Made by a program: the position numbers and the translations under genes. A stretch of 64,000 bases of DNA from Lepagella muris (GTDB lineage Bacteria > Bacteroidota > Bacteroidia > Bacteroidales > Muribaculaceae), in the NCBI RefSeq assembly GCF_004793975.1, contig NZ_SRYB01000007.1:1-64000 (forward strand), read 5' to 3'. How positions within the stretch are numbered: the first letter of the stretch is position 1; the number at the start of each line of letters is the position of its first letter. This document shows positions 8,767-18,817 of this stretch, in pieces. The notes under the pieces were generated by a model. The model was given only the letters and a program-made list of their open reading frames with translations. It was not told where the DNA came from and did not search any database.

Positions 8767-11220
8767 ATGAGACTTAACCTATTCACAATGCTACTTCCGG
8801 GATGCGCGGCACTGGTGGGCTTCACCGCATGCACAGGCGCGGAAGCCTACGAGCGTCCGGATGCGCCCGTAAAGGAGGTAGCCTTCACTCAGGTGCACAT
8901 TGACGATAGTTTCTGGGCACCACGTATAGAGACCAACCGTAAGGTATCGATCCCCTCTGCCTTTAATGAATGTGAGAAGAACGGACGCTTTGATAATTTT
9001 GCAATTGCAGGCGGTCTGAAGAAAGGGGAGCATCGCGGCGACTTCTCATTTGACGACACCGACCCCTATAAGATCATAGAGGGCGCATCATATTCCCTCG
9101 CTGTGGAATATGACAAGCAGCTCGACAATTATCTCGACAGCGTGATTAACCTTATAGCTGCCGCGCAGGAACCTGACGGCTATCTGACCACGTGCGTCAC
9201 CAATAAATGCACACGTCTCTCCGGATGGTGGGGCACCCACCGCTGGGAGAAGATCAACAGCCACGAACTCTACAACAGCGGCCATCTCTACGAGGCTGCC
9301 GTGGCGCATTACCTCGCCACCGGGAAACGTTCGCTCCTCGACGTGGCTATAAAGAATGCCGATCTCGTCTGCAAGACCTTCGGCTATGGTGAGGGACAGA
9401 TACAATACCCCTCCGGACATCCCATCATCGAGATGGCACTTGCCAAACTATATAAGGTGACCGGTGACAAGAAATATCTCGACGAGGCTAAATATTTCGT
9501 GGAGGAGACAGGACGCCTCTCCAACGGACGCAAGCCCAGCCCCTATTCGCAGGATCATCAGCCCATCCTTGAGCAGGAGGAGATAGTGGGTCATGCTGTG
9601 CGTGCCGGCTATCTCTATTCCGGAGTTGCCGACGTTGCATCGCTCACCAACGACTCCGCATATTTCAATGCCCTGACCCGTATCTGGGATAATATGGCAA
9701 GCAAGAAACTCTACATCACCGGCGGCATCGGAAGCCGCGCACAGGGTGAGGGTTTCGGTCCGAACTACGAGCTTAAAAACCACACTGCATATTGCGAGAC
9801 CTGCGCATCAATCGCCAACGTCTACTGGAACTACCGCATGTTCCTCGCCACCGGCGATGCCAAGTATGCCGACGTCTACGAGCGCGCCCTCTACAACGGC
9901 GTGCCCTCCGGCGTATCCCTCTCCGGCGACAAGTTCTTCTACGACAATCCGCTCGAGAGCATGGGTCAGCATGAGCGTCAGCCTTGGTTCGGGTGCGCCT
10001 GCTGCCCGGGTAATGTGACCCGCTTCATGGCGAGCGTGCCACAGTATATGTATGCCACTCAGGGTGATGACGTTCTCGTCAACCTCTACATACAGTCTAC
10101 CGCCGACATAAAGACCGACGGCAACAGCGTGAAGCTGCGTCAGACCACCGACTTCCCTTGGAACGGTGCCGTCAGCATGGACGTGGATCCGGAGACTGAG
10201 GGTGAGTTCGCGTTGCGTCTCCGCATACCGGGATGGGCACAGGATGCTCCGGTGCCAACCGACCTCTATTCCTACGTGGAGAAACCCTCAGCTAAATATG
10301 AGCTGAAGGTGAACGGCGAGAAGGTGAATGCCATGACAGGCGACGGATATGCCACCGTGAAGCGCGTATGGAAGAAGGGTGACAAGGTGGAGCTTACTCT
10401 CCCGATGGACGTGAAGCGTGTTAAAGCTAACGACAACGTGGATGACGACAAGGGTAAACTTGCCATTCAGCGCGGACCGCTCATGTACTGCTTCGAGGGT
10501 CAGGACCAGAAGGATAGCCTCGTGCTCGACAAGTATATCCCGACTGATGTGAAGTTTGCCGAGAAATTCGAGCCTCAACTTCTCAACGGCGTGATGACGC
10601 TCTCCGTGACGGGTAAGAAACTCCTTGCCGACAATAAGCTGGAGGATGTGACCCTCACCGCGATACCCTACTGCACATGGAATAACCGTGGTGCCGACCA
10701 GATGGCGGTGTGGATGCCGACCCAGGCAACGTATGCCGTGGCAAAGCCGGAGCCGTCGTTGGCAAGCGGTGCACAGATGTATTCCGAGCCTACAGAGCTG
10801 ACCTCCGACGCGCCCGCCGCCACCTCCAACCTCAACTGGGCGTGGGGATACAACGATCAGTGGGAGCCGAAGAGCAGTGCCGACACCTCGAAGCCATACC
10901 ATTACTGGTGGCTACGTCAGGGCACAACGGAGAATGTGTGCTACCGATTCAACGAGCCGAAGGAGGTAAGTTCTGTCGATGTCTACTGGTTGGCATTCAA
11001 CCACTACGACGGCGACTATGAGACGCCGGAGAGCTGGCAACTCTATTACCGCACCCCCGACAACCGTTGGGCACCGGTGAAGACCGCCGACACCTACGGC
11101 GTGGAGAAAGACAAGTATAACCACGTATCATTCGAACCGGTGACGACCACCGACCTGAAGGTCTCGGCGAAGTTGCGCGACGGCAAGAGCGGCGGCGTCA
11201 TCGAATGGAAAGTAAACTAA
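8767..11220 (+). CDS. Beta-L-arabinofuranosidase, DUF1680 superfamily (GH127/GH146-like), second copy
   Basis: 817 aa and clearly paralogous to the enzyme at 1496-3910 along its length. Family residues: Glu328 (GEGFG), Glu344 and Cys346 (ETC), Cys410, Cys412 and Cys413 (CACC). The N-terminus (MRLNLFTMLLPGCAALVGFTAC) may be a lipoprotein signal with Cys22 as acylation site, or a plain signal peptide. C-terminal beta-domains include a discoidin-like end (about 690-817). It is the first gene of the SusCD operon (29 bp before susC), so it is likely made with the uptake system, perhaps at the surface, while the paralogue may act in the periplasm. The two copies may differ in linkage or chain-length preference. 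Confidence 0.9.
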   Translation: MRLNLFTMLLPGCAALVGFTACTGAEAYERPDAPVKEVAFTQVHIDDSFWAPRIETNRKVSIPSAFNECEKNGRFDNFAIAGGLKKGEHRGDFSFDDTDPYKIIEGASYSLAVEYDKQLDNYLDSVINLIAAAQEPDGYLTTCVTNKCTRLSGWWGTHRWEKINSHELYNSGHLYEAAVAHYLATGKRSLLDVAIKNADLVCKTFGYGEGQIQYPSGHPIIEMALAKLYKVTGDKKYLDEAKYFVEETGRLSNGRKPSPYSQDHQPILEQEEIVGHAVRAGYLYSGVADVASLTNDSAYFNALTRIWDNMASKKLYITGGIGSRAQGEGFGPNYELKNHTAYCETCASIANVYWNYRMFLATGDAKYADVYERALYNGVPSGVSLSGDKFFYDNPLESMGQHERQPWFGCACCPGNVTRFMASVPQYMYATQGDDVLVNLYIQSTADIKTDGNSVKLRQTTDFPWNGAVSMDVDPETEGEFALRLRIPGWAQDAPVPTDLYSYVEKPSAKYELKVNGEKVNAMTGDGYATVKRVWKKGDKVELTLPMDVKRVKANDNVDDDKGKLAIQRGPLMYCFEGQDQKDSLVLDKYIPTDVKFAEKFEPQLLNGVMTLSVTGKKLLADNKLEDVTLTAIPYCTWNNRGADQMAVWMPTQATYAVAKPEPSLASGAQMYSEPTELTSDAPAATSNLNWAWGYNDQWEPKSSADTSKPYHYWWLRQGTTENVCYRFNEPKEVSSVDVYWLAFNHYDGDYETPESWQLYYRTPDNRWAPVKTADTYGVEKDKYNHVSFEPVTTTDLKVSAKLRDGKSGGVIEWKVN

Positions 11221-11249
11221 CAAATATTAATTAAATACCTTAACATCTT

Positions 11250-14200
11250 ATGAAACCGCGAACAATCTCACCTATTCTCAGCGCAAGAGTGCTGAAGATT
11301 GCGGCGTTCGCATTGCTGGGTGGCACATGCTGCATCCCGGCTGCGTATGCGGAACCTTTGCAGGCCGTCGCGCCTGCCGAAGCGGGACCCGTCACAGGTG
11401 TTGTTGTCGATTCGGAGGGTGAACCCCTTATCGGCGCGACTGTACTCGTGAAAGGTTCGTCAACAGGTGCTGCCACCGACATAGAAGGCAGATTCACAGT
11501 AAAGGCGGCTCCCGGTCAGGAACTGCAGATCTCTTACGTAGGCTATCAGACCATCACCATCAAGGTGCAGGCAGGGAAAGCCAACCTCGGCAACATCGTC
11601 CTTGCCGCCGACTCACAGGTGCTCAACGACGTGGTAGTCATCGGCTACGGCACTCAGAAGAAAGGCGACGTCACTTCAGCCGTGGCATCCGTGAAAGCCG
11701 AAGACTTCACGGTGGGTGCAATCGGAGATGCTGCCGAACTTGTGAAAGGTAAGGTGGCAGGTCTTACAATCGCGAAAGGTTCGGGCGACCCGAACGCCGA
11801 GTCTACCATACGTCTGCGTGGTGTCATCTCCCTTATGGGCAGTTCAAGCCCACTTGTCCTTATTGATGGCGTTGAGGGAAATTTAGGCACTGTTGCCCCG
11901 GAGAATATCGCGTCAATAGACGTATTGAAGGATGCATCTGCAGCGGCTATCTATGGTACGCGTGGTGCAAACGGTGTGATCCTTATCACTACTAAAGCCG
12001 GCACACGTGAGAGTAGTGCAACGGTAAGTTATTCCGGATACGGCTCTTGGGCAACGCTTGCCAAGAAACATAAATTCATGACCGCGGATCAGATCCGTCA
12101 GGGACTTACCAACTATTCCGACCGTGGTTATGACACTGATTGGCTTGATGCAATCACGCGCACAGCATTCACTCATAACCATGACGTGCAGATCAGCGGC
12201 GGTTCAAAGAGTACCACTTATTCCGGCAACTTCTCATATAAAAAGGCGGAGGGTGTCATCCTTACTACCTTCAATGAGGAGATGAAGATGAATTTCGATG
12301 TGTCGCAGTGGTTTTTCAACGACATGATCAAACTTCACCTTGGTCTTTTGAAGGCATATCATAAGGATAACGGTCTTGATGCGGGCAGCGAGATTTACCG
12401 TCAGGCAATCATGCGCAACCCAACCGAGCCTATATATGACGCTGATGGACTTCCATACGAAAACTTCGGTATCACCTACTACTACAACCCGGTAGGACTC
12501 ATTCAGGAGCGCGATGGCGACGGTAAGAGCGAATGGAGCCGAATGACCGGCGACATAACGGTGGAGCCTATCAAAGGATGGCAGACGAAAGTGCTTCTTT
12601 CTACCAATAGGAGCAACTATCATAGTGCTGATTTTAAATCATCCAACTATCAATCGCATCGTCTTGATGGCAAGGCAGGTGATGCTGGTCATAGTTATGG
12701 ATATACGAAGACCGACCTCTTGGAGGTTACCTCGAATTATCGTACCACACTTGCTGACAAGCACCGTCTGGACGTACTCGTCGGCTATAGCTGGCAAAAG
12801 AATATGAACGAGGGTTTCAGTGCTTGGAATGCAGACTTTAATAACGATACGTTCAAGTGGAACAACATTGGAATCGGTCAGGAGTTGAAGAATGGTAAGG
12901 CCTCTATGGGCAGCTATAAGAATGATAACAAGCTCATCGGCTTCTTCGGTCGTATCAGCTACGGTTTTGATAACCGTTATAACATACTTGTATCCATTCG
13001 TCGTGAAGGATCATCTAAGTTCGGTGCCAATCACAAATGGGGTAGCTTCCCATCCGTATCAGCAGGTTGGAATATCATGAATGAGGAATTCTGGGGCAAG
13101 CTTCCTGTAGCTGAATGGTGGAATATGTTCAAGCTGCGTGCAGGTTATGGTGTGACCGGTGTCATACCGGGAGATTCGTACCAGTCTCTTACTCGCTATC
13201 TTTTCGGAAAGTATGAAAATGGTTCTGGAATGTATTTCTATAATAACGGGAAATGGATCCAGGGTATGCAGATTGCCTCCAATCCGAACCCGGATTTGAA
13301 ATGGGAGACTTCCGGAGAGTTGAACGTTGGTCTTGACTGGGAGATGTTCAACGGTCGTTTCGGTGGTAGTTTTGATTTCTATAATAAAGAGACCAGGGAT
13401 ATGCTATGGCAGTATGACGTTCCGGTTCCCCCGAACCGTTATCCTTGGACGTTGGCGAATGTAGGCAAGATGCGCAACTGGGGTGTCGAGCTTATGTTGA
13501 AGGCGATTCCTGTCACTACAAAAGATTTCGAATGGAATACAACCCTGACACTTTCTCATAACTCCAATAAACTGATATCGCTCTCCAATGACCTTTACGA
13601 GACTGCCAACGAGCATGAGACGGCATATCTTGGCGAGCCTATCTCTCAGGCATCTCACCGTATGGAGGTTGGAAAGGCAGTTGACCGTTATTTCGGTATC
13701 AAATCCGTAGGGGTGAGTGATAATGGACTATGGTTGGTGGAGAACCCGACTACAAGGGAAGTGGCGGAGTTGACTGATGCGATGCTTCCGGATCCGGATT
13801 GGAAACAGGATCTTGGCAACTCTCTCCCGAAACTTTATCTCGGTTGGGGTAATACTTTCCACTATAAGCAGTTTGACCTCTCGATGCAGTTCACCGGTCA
13901 GTTCGGGTTCAAGATTCTCAATGAGGCACGCGCTTACTATGAGAATAATTCAGTCAACTATAACCGCCTGCAGTCTGTGCTTGATGCTCCTTACGGAGGT
14001 GAGAACACACTTGCAGGAAATCAGAAGCAGACATTCGTAAGCTACTATCTTGAGAATGGCGATTTCTTGAAACTCACCAACCTCACATTGGGCTATAATG
14101 TGCCTTTCAAGTCAAACAAATGGATCGAGGGTTTGAGAATCTATTTCTCGGCAGAGAACCTTTTCACCATCACAGGCTACAAGGGTCTTGATCCGGAGCT

Positions 14201-14294
14201 TCAGAATGCCGATGCCGGTTCTTCCGGTATTGAATGGCGCGATAATTATCCTACGACACGTTCATTTACAGTAGGTCTTCAGGCAACCTTCTAA
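11250..14294 (+). CDS. SusC-like TonB-dependent outer-membrane glycan transporter
   Basis: 1014 aa. A signal sequence ends near AAYAEPL (about 35), followed by a carboxypeptidase-D-like beta-sandwich (about 48-120, GVVVDSEGEPLIGATVLVKG), the DVVVIGYGTQKKGDVTSAVASV link typical of SusC, a plug domain (about 130-245, with LRGVISLMGSSSPLVLIDGV) and a large beta-barrel ending in a terminal aromatic residue (QATF). It should import oligosaccharides together with the SusD-like lipoprotein 12 bp downstream. The first about 0.8 kb is visibly richer in GC than the barrel region, which suggests recombination or a different age for the barrel-coding part. Confidence 0.95.
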   Translation: MKPRTISPILSARVLKIAAFALLGGTCCIPAAYAEPLQAVAPAEAGPVTGVVVDSEGEPLIGATVLVKGSSTGAATDIEGRFTVKAAPGQELQISYVGYQTITIKVQAGKANLGNIVLAADSQVLNDVVVIGYGTQKKGDVTSAVASVKAEDFTVGAIGDAAELVKGKVAGLTIAKGSGDPNAESTIRLRGVISLMGSSSPLVLIDGVEGNLGTVAPENIASIDVLKDASAAAIYGTRGANGVILITTKAGTRESSATVSYSGYGSWATLAKKHKFMTADQIRQGLTNYSDRGYDTDWLDAITRTAFTHNHDVQISGGSKSTTYSGNFSYKKAEGVILTTFNEEMKMNFDVSQWFFNDMIKLHLGLLKAYHKDNGLDAGSEIYRQAIMRNPTEPIYDADGLPYENFGITYYYNPVGLIQERDGDGKSEWSRMTGDITVEPIKGWQTKVLLSTNRSNYHSADFKSSNYQSHRLDGKAGDAGHSYGYTKTDLLEVTSNYRTTLADKHRLDVLVGYSWQKNMNEGFSAWNADFNNDTFKWNNIGIGQELKNGKASMGSYKNDNKLIGFFGRISYGFDNRYNILVSIRREGSSKFGANHKWGSFPSVSAGWNIMNEEFWGKLPVAEWWNMFKLRAGYGVTGVIPGDSYQSLTRYLFGKYENGSGMYFYNNGKWIQGMQIASNPNPDLKWETSGELNVGLDWEMFNGRFGGSFDFYNKETRDMLWQYDVPVPPNRYPWTLANVGKMRNWGVELMLKAIPVTTKDFEWNTTLTLSHNSNKLISLSNDLYETANEHETAYLGEPISQASHRMEVGKAVDRYFGIKSVGVSDNGLWLVENPTTREVAELTDAMLPDPDWKQDLGNSLPKLYLGWGNTFHYKQFDLSMQFTGQFGFKILNEARAYYENNSVNYNRLQSVLDAPYGGENTLAGNQKQTFVSYYLENGDFLKLTNLTLGYNVPFKSNKWIEGLRIYFSAENLFTITGYKGLDPELQNADAGSSGIEWRDNYPTTRSFTVGLQATF

Positions 14295-14306
14295 ATTATT
14301 AAAGAC

Positions 14307-15974
14307 ATGAAAACAATTAAATCAATATTATATTCCGCTGTCGGGGTTGCTATGCTTGGCATGTCTGCCGGGTGCACCAACCTTGATGAGGTAGCATATT
14401 CAGAAGTTGTGGATGATGGTCACGAGTTTTCCGAAATGGAGAGGACTGCGATGTTCTATCCCGTCTACAATTCACTCCGCGATTTTGTGTGGGGTTGGTT
14501 TGGTTTTACCGATCTTGCGGATATGGCATCCGATCTGTGGTGTGTCCCTTATCGTATAGGTATCGGTTGGGGCGACCTCTATGTGCCCACTCATAAGCAT
14601 GAGTTCCATAGCAAGATTGACTTTTTTGACACTGCATGGAACCGTGCATTCGCCGGCGTTACAGCCTGCAACACTCTCCTTCAGGATAAGATAATACAAG
14701 AGGATGCCACCTCTGTGGCACAGCTTCGTGCATATCGCGCACTCTACTACTATTTCCTCTTTGATCTCTTCCGCAATATACCGTTTGATGATGGATCCGT
14801 GCATGAGGCGGGTTGGCTCCCGGAGCAGGTTACCCCTCAGGAGATGTTTGATTATATCGTTTCCGAATTGAAGGATGTGGAGGGTGCTTTCGGAGAGTTG
14901 AATGAGCTTGGCAAGATCAATAATGCCACGGTCAATATGCTTCTGGCAAAGATGTATATCAACCATAATGCGTGGTTCAACGTGGAGGATGAAAATTATT
15001 ACCGTCTCTGCATCGACGAGTTGAATAAGATCATCGCCATGGGCAAATATTCTCTCGCCCCGAATTATAAGGATAATTTCCGCGAAAGCATCGCCGGTTC
15101 ACCGGAGGTGATTTTCGGAATCCCATACGAGGAGAAATATGCTACCGGCAACTATTATGCCAATCTCTGGATGTGTAATGCCGGACGCGCCACATGGGGC
15201 TTCAATGGATGGGCTACCTCCGGTGGTGGTGCGCATCCCCAGTTTATCGAGACTTACGATGTTGACGACCAGCGTTACAAGGATTGTTGGATTTCCGGTC
15301 CGCAGTTTGATAAGGATGGTATGCCTATCTATATTGATGGCGTTCAGTTGAACTATACCCATGAACTCCGTTCGATTGACAAGCCCGGATGCTACGAGCA
15401 GGAGGGTGAGCGTCTCGTGAAATATGAGATTCTTGGTGGTGACAAGGGTAGCGGTTGTGATGATCAGGTCATCTTCCGTTATGCTGATGTGCTTCTCATG
15501 AAAGCCGAATGTCTTCTCCGTATCACCGGTTCTCACAATGGTGAGGGTGAGTCAGTTGCCGCTGATCTTGTGACTCAGGTGCGTCAGCGCAACTTCTCGT
15601 CAAATCCGGCAAAGGCGATACGCACAGTCGCACAGCTCCGTGGCGGCAGTTGCTATGACTATGGACATCGCGAGAATAAGGCGGAGATGGATCAGCCCGA
15701 TAATTGGATTATCACTCATGAGGGTGGTGACGACGTGCTTCTCGGTGGGCTCCTTGATGAATTGGCATGGGAATTTGTGGCAGAGGGACATCGCCGTCAG
15801 GATCTCATCCGCTTCAAGATGAGCAACGGATGCAACGTATGGAATGGCAAATCATGGTTCTGCAAGGATGCACTTACCGATCCTGCCGATCATCATTATG
15901 ACATATTCCCGATACCGAAGGGAGCGATGGACGGCAACCCGAAACTGGTGCAGAATCCCGGATATGCCGGATAA
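14307..15974 (+). CDS. SusD-like surface glycan-binding lipoprotein
   Basis: 555 aa. The lipobox MSAGC gives an acylated Cys at about residue 23. The TPR-rich SusD fold is supported by the N-terminal stretch after the lipobox (YPVYNSLRDFVWGWFGF), the repeated helical pairs (RAYRALYYYFLFDLFRNIPF, DDQVIFRYADVLLMKAECLLRI) and the C-terminal HRRQDLIRF and PIPKGAMDGNPKLVQNPGY signatures. It should form the lid of the SusC pore and deliver glycan. It is 12 bp after susC in the same operon. Confidence 0.94.
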   Translation: MKTIKSILYSAVGVAMLGMSAGCTNLDEVAYSEVVDDGHEFSEMERTAMFYPVYNSLRDFVWGWFGFTDLADMASDLWCVPYRIGIGWGDLYVPTHKHEFHSKIDFFDTAWNRAFAGVTACNTLLQDKIIQEDATSVAQLRAYRALYYYFLFDLFRNIPFDDGSVHEAGWLPEQVTPQEMFDYIVSELKDVEGAFGELNELGKINNATVNMLLAKMYINHNAWFNVEDENYYRLCIDELNKIIAMGKYSLAPNYKDNFRESIAGSPEVIFGIPYEEKYATGNYYANLWMCNAGRATWGFNGWATSGGGAHPQFIETYDVDDQRYKDCWISGPQFDKDGMPIYIDGVQLNYTHELRSIDKPGCYEQEGERLVKYEILGGDKGSGCDDQVIFRYADVLLMKAECLLRITGSHNGEGESVAADLVTQVRQRNFSSNPAKAIRTVAQLRGGSCYDYGHRENKAEMDQPDNWIITHEGGDDVLLGGLLDELAWEFVAEGHRRQDLIRFKMSNGCNVWNGKSWFCKDALTDPADHHYDIFPIPKGAMDGNPKLVQNPGYAG

Positions 15975-16004
15975 TATCAGTTAACACTTAAAAACTGAAA
16001 GACA

Positions 16005-17018
16005 ATGAAAAAAGCATATATTTATATAGTTGGTGTTCTGTTGGGCTTTACAGGAGTGAGCTGTAACAGCGATGATCCGATGGATGCCACAGAGAAACAT
16101 GTTTACACAGAAGGTGAAGCTCCCTATCTCCGTGCAGATGCCGGAGCAACTACTGCTCTTGAAATGGACTTTCCAGTTGCTAATATTGAGAAGTCACAGT
16201 ATATTAATCTTAAGGACTACGCATCTGTATTCCATAAGAAACTAAACATGACGGTTGATGAGACACTTTCAAGTCTGATTAATGGCGATGTGGTGTTTTA
16301 CACAATTAATGGTGCAAGACAGCGTTGGAATCTGACTTCTCCAAATTATGGAGATTATGGTTGGTATTACTCAAAGAATGGTATCTGCAATGCAGAGGAT
16401 GCAACGTTTACAATTTCGCTTGATTTGGATAAGAAAAGGGTAGAAATCAAGGCTGTTGGTGTTCCGGCAGTAGGTACTCTTTGTGATTTTGATTTTGGAT
16501 TTGCTAAGAAAAATGGTACAGATTTTGATGATTATGTCCGTTTTACATCACATGCAAGTGTGACCGATCCGAGTAAGGTTATCCTTTCTGCCAAGATTCC
16601 GGGCACATCGTATGGTGCCTATAGTATCAATTTCAAAAATTATAGTGAATCCATAATGCTTGCTATGGGATTGACTGTAGATGACTTTATCAAGAAACTT
16701 GAAAAAGATGAGATTGATGTTTATCTTGTTGATAAAGACGGTAAACGTGTTGTGACTGCAGATAAAAAGCGTCCGGATTATACATCAGGAGGTTTAGGCT
16801 ATTGGCTTGATCCAAATTTAAGTATCACTACTTGGAGTGATGATGGGTATCCTAAGAATCTAATGTTTATGGAATATGTAGGTGATGGAACATATAATCT
16901 CGGAAATGCAAATAAGCCTACCCCTGCAGGAACCCAAGTGACATTGACGTTTGATTTCGTTGAAATTGCAAATACAGACAACTTCTTGCAGTTTATAGTA
17001 GCAGTGACTTTCAATTGA
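16005..17018 (+). CDS. Surface lipoprotein with two DUF4859-like domains
   Basis: 337 aa with a lipobox (GFTGVSC, Cys about 20) followed by NSDDP, a likely surface-export context in Bacteroidetes. Two halves resemble each other: FYTINGARQRWNLTS...GWYYSKNGICNAED (about 97-135) and VYLVDKDGKR...GGLGYWLDPNLSITTWSDDGYPKN (about 235-285), the second followed by a beta-strand ending. The same pattern recurs in the next lipoprotein and at the C-terminus of the HExxH protein at 18818. From memory this matches DUF4859, found in Bacteroidetes glycan loci. Position after susD suggests a surface glycan-binding protein. Its codons are visibly more AT-rich than those of susD, as in the next gene, hinting at separate acquisition. 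Confidence 0.7.
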   Translation: MKKAYIYIVGVLLGFTGVSCNSDDPMDATEKHVYTEGEAPYLRADAGATTALEMDFPVANIEKSQYINLKDYASVFHKKLNMTVDETLSSLINGDVVFYTINGARQRWNLTSPNYGDYGWYYSKNGICNAEDATFTISLDLDKKRVEIKAVGVPAVGTLCDFDFGFAKKNGTDFDDYVRFTSHASVTDPSKVILSAKIPGTSYGAYSINFKNYSESIMLAMGLTVDDFIKKLEKDEIDVYLVDKDGKRVVTADKKRPDYTSGGLGYWLDPNLSITTWSDDGYPKNLMFMEYVGDGTYNLGNANKPTPAGTQVTLTFDFVEIANTDNFLQFIVAVTFN

Positions 17019-17028
17019 ACTATTAATA

Positions 17029-17058
17029 GGAGTAACATGGTGATTGCCATGTTACTCC
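17029..17058 (+). promoter_or_regulatory. Intercistronic hairpin
   Basis: ggagtaacatgg (17029-17040) and ccatgttactcc (17047-17058) form a perfect 12-bp stem with a 6-nt loop, just after the DUF4859-like gene and 16 bp before the next start. There is no T-run, so it is more likely a stability or partial-attenuation element within the operon than a full stop. Confidence 0.5.
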
Positions 17059-17074
17059 CCAATAAATTCTTAAT

Positions 17075-17473
17075 ATGAAAACAATAGCAGTTTTATTTAT
17101 AAGTTTGGTGAGTTTATTTTTCTCACCTATGATATGTGCTCAGAATTATGATTCTGAAGCAGAGACAGTGGAACCTATGGATGCATCGGTATCGGAGTAT
17201 TTATATGTTGATGTTTACGGAACTGGAAATGTGAAATTTACAATGCCTATCGATAAAACCATTACGTCCCAAGGTACTCCAGTGTATACACAAATTCCGG
17301 TAAAATATGGCACTGTTCCTGGAGTGGGTATATTAGTTACCTTTTCTGTGTCAAAATATGCATTCATAACAACCAGTGACAATCAAACATTTGGTATTTC
17401 TTCTGGTGAACAGAAACAAATTTTGATTAAAAATTTGAGTTATCCTCAAATAACAATCCAGTTTCAAAACTAA
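17075..17473 (+). CDS. Small secreted beta-rich protein, unknown function
   Basis: 132 aa with a signal peptide (MKTIAVLFISLVSLFFSPMICAQ). The mature part is short and beta-rich (YLYVDVYGTGNVKFTMPI, VGILVTFSVSKYAFITT) with no cysteines and no motif I recognise. Its AT-rich codons match the gene before it. It lies between two DUF4859-like lipoproteins with 6 bp to the next start, so it is probably part of the same operon. It could be an accessory binding module or a recent insertion; I cannot assign a function. Confidence 0.6.
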   Translation: MKTIAVLFISLVSLFFSPMICAQNYDSEAETVEPMDASVSEYLYVDVYGTGNVKFTMPIDKTITSQGTPVYTQIPVKYGTVPGVGILVTFSVSKYAFITTSDNQTFGISSGEQKQILIKNLSYPQITIQFQN

Positions 17474-17479
17474 TATCCA

Positions 17480-18739
17480 ATGAAATCAATGAAAACATAT
17501 AGCAAATGGCTCCTTGCATCGGTGGTGTTATTGTCGGCTCCTGTCTTTACGGCTTGTAGCGATGATGATAACGATGAACCGGTCGTGAAGGTTCCTGAAA
17601 ATTTTGAGATGAATCTCGCTTCCCTCAATATATCTTGGGACGAGAGTGAGGGCGTTGTGGAAGTGGCTGCAAATGCCGATTGGAAAGCGGAATCCACCGA
17701 CTCTTGGATAATGATAGATCCGTCAAGAGGTAATGCCGGCGACTTCCGTATGTATCTTAATTTCGAGCATAATCCCTATCGTTTGCCTCGTACCGGAACC
17801 GTCAATGTCATTTGTGGCGAGAAATCAGGTGTTGTGACTGTCACTCAGGCAGGTTGTTCCGACGATTCGCAAGTGGCTCCATCTGTGGCAAGTATCGAGG
17901 TGGAATCTCTTGACTATGCCACCACTGAAATACCATTCTCTACTTTCGCTGCTGCTATTGAAGGCAATCTCGGTCTGAGCATCGCGGATTTTGGAAAAGG
18001 TGTGGATGATGAGGGGAATCTTGAATTCTTTATGGTCGGCAAAGATGGCAAGTGGCTTTCTGCCGGAACGGGTGGCACCCGCTGCAGCGCATGGCTTGAT
18101 TCGGAACTTAACGTGACGAATTGGAATGGCGACGGTTATCCTGCGAATGCTTGTTTCGTAGAGGTGTACGGAGGTGATGAACCCACGTTGGTGGTGGGTC
18201 GTGCGCCCGGTCTGCCTGATGATACGGAATATACACTTAACTTCGGATTCACATTTGCTGATGATCACAGCAAGTTCTCTCTGTTTAAGGTAGATGTGGT
18301 CTTCCCGAAGATGGATCTCAAGGGCGAGATAGTAGGCACCATAGATCTCGACGTAAATATGGGTCCCGTAGGTTATGCACCTATCTATGTTCCGTTTAAT
18401 GCGGATGAGGTTTGCTCGCTTCTTGGTGCCAATAATCCAACTCTCTGCAAGGTCGTGGCATACGATGAAGAGGGTGAGTTCGTACCATTCACTGGCGGCA
18501 ACGGCTACTGGTTCAGCAAGACGGGAGAGATCTGCAACTGGGGCGACGGAGCAGGCTGGTTCATTGAATATCACGGTGGTGGCGATGAGGCAACCGATGA
18601 GGAGAATGAATCATGGGCAATCGGCACATTCCCCGGAGTCACCGACATATCCGGCACCTCTCATATCGGTCTTTGGTATAATGCCAAGGTTGTGATGTTT
18701 AACGTCAACGTTACGGTTTCCGGAGCTGTTGAGGAATAA
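17480..18739 (+). CDS. Surface lipoprotein: BACON domain plus two DUF4859-like domains
   Basis: 419 aa; the lipobox VFTAC is followed by SDDDNDE, an acidic surface-export-like signal. A BACON domain (about 38-122: LNISWDESEGVVEVAANADWKAES...GVVTVTQAG) is often a spacer or mucin/glycan-binding module. Two DUF4859-like domains follow, with the markers AWLDSELNVTNWNGDGYPAN (about 205-225) and GYWFSKTGEICNWGDGAG (about 337-355). A second ATG at 17489 could be the start. It is the likely second surface glycan-binding protein of the locus. The aromatic-rich W/N/G motifs repeated in all copies are candidate ligand sites, by inference. Confidence 0.75.
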   Translation: MKSMKTYSKWLLASVVLLSAPVFTACSDDDNDEPVVKVPENFEMNLASLNISWDESEGVVEVAANADWKAESTDSWIMIDPSRGNAGDFRMYLNFEHNPYRLPRTGTVNVICGEKSGVVTVTQAGCSDDSQVAPSVASIEVESLDYATTEIPFSTFAAAIEGNLGLSIADFGKGVDDEGNLEFFMVGKDGKWLSAGTGGTRCSAWLDSELNVTNWNGDGYPANACFVEVYGGDEPTLVVGRAPGLPDDTEYTLNFGFTFADDHSKFSLFKVDVVFPKMDLKGEIVGTIDLDVNMGPVGYAPIYVPFNADEVCSLLGANNPTLCKVVAYDEEGEFVPFTGGNGYWFSKTGEICNWGDGAGWFIEYHGGGDEATDEENESWAIGTFPGVTDISGTSHIGLWYNAKVVMFNVNVTVSGAVEE

Positions 18740-18754
18740 TTTGTAGAACTTTAT

Positions 18755-18799
18755 GAATCATCCGGGATTCCGAATTATTGTAGGAAGACCGGATGATTC
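18755..18799 (+). promoter_or_regulatory. Intercistronic hairpin before the HExxH lipoprotein gene
   Basis: gaatcatccgg (18755-18765) pairs perfectly with ccggatgattc (18789-18799) across a 23-nt loop, between the BACON/DUF4859 gene and the metalloprotease-like gene. No T-run follows. It may lower or stabilise downstream message. Confidence 0.5.
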
Positions 18800-18817
18800 A
18801 ATCTAATAACCTATCTT

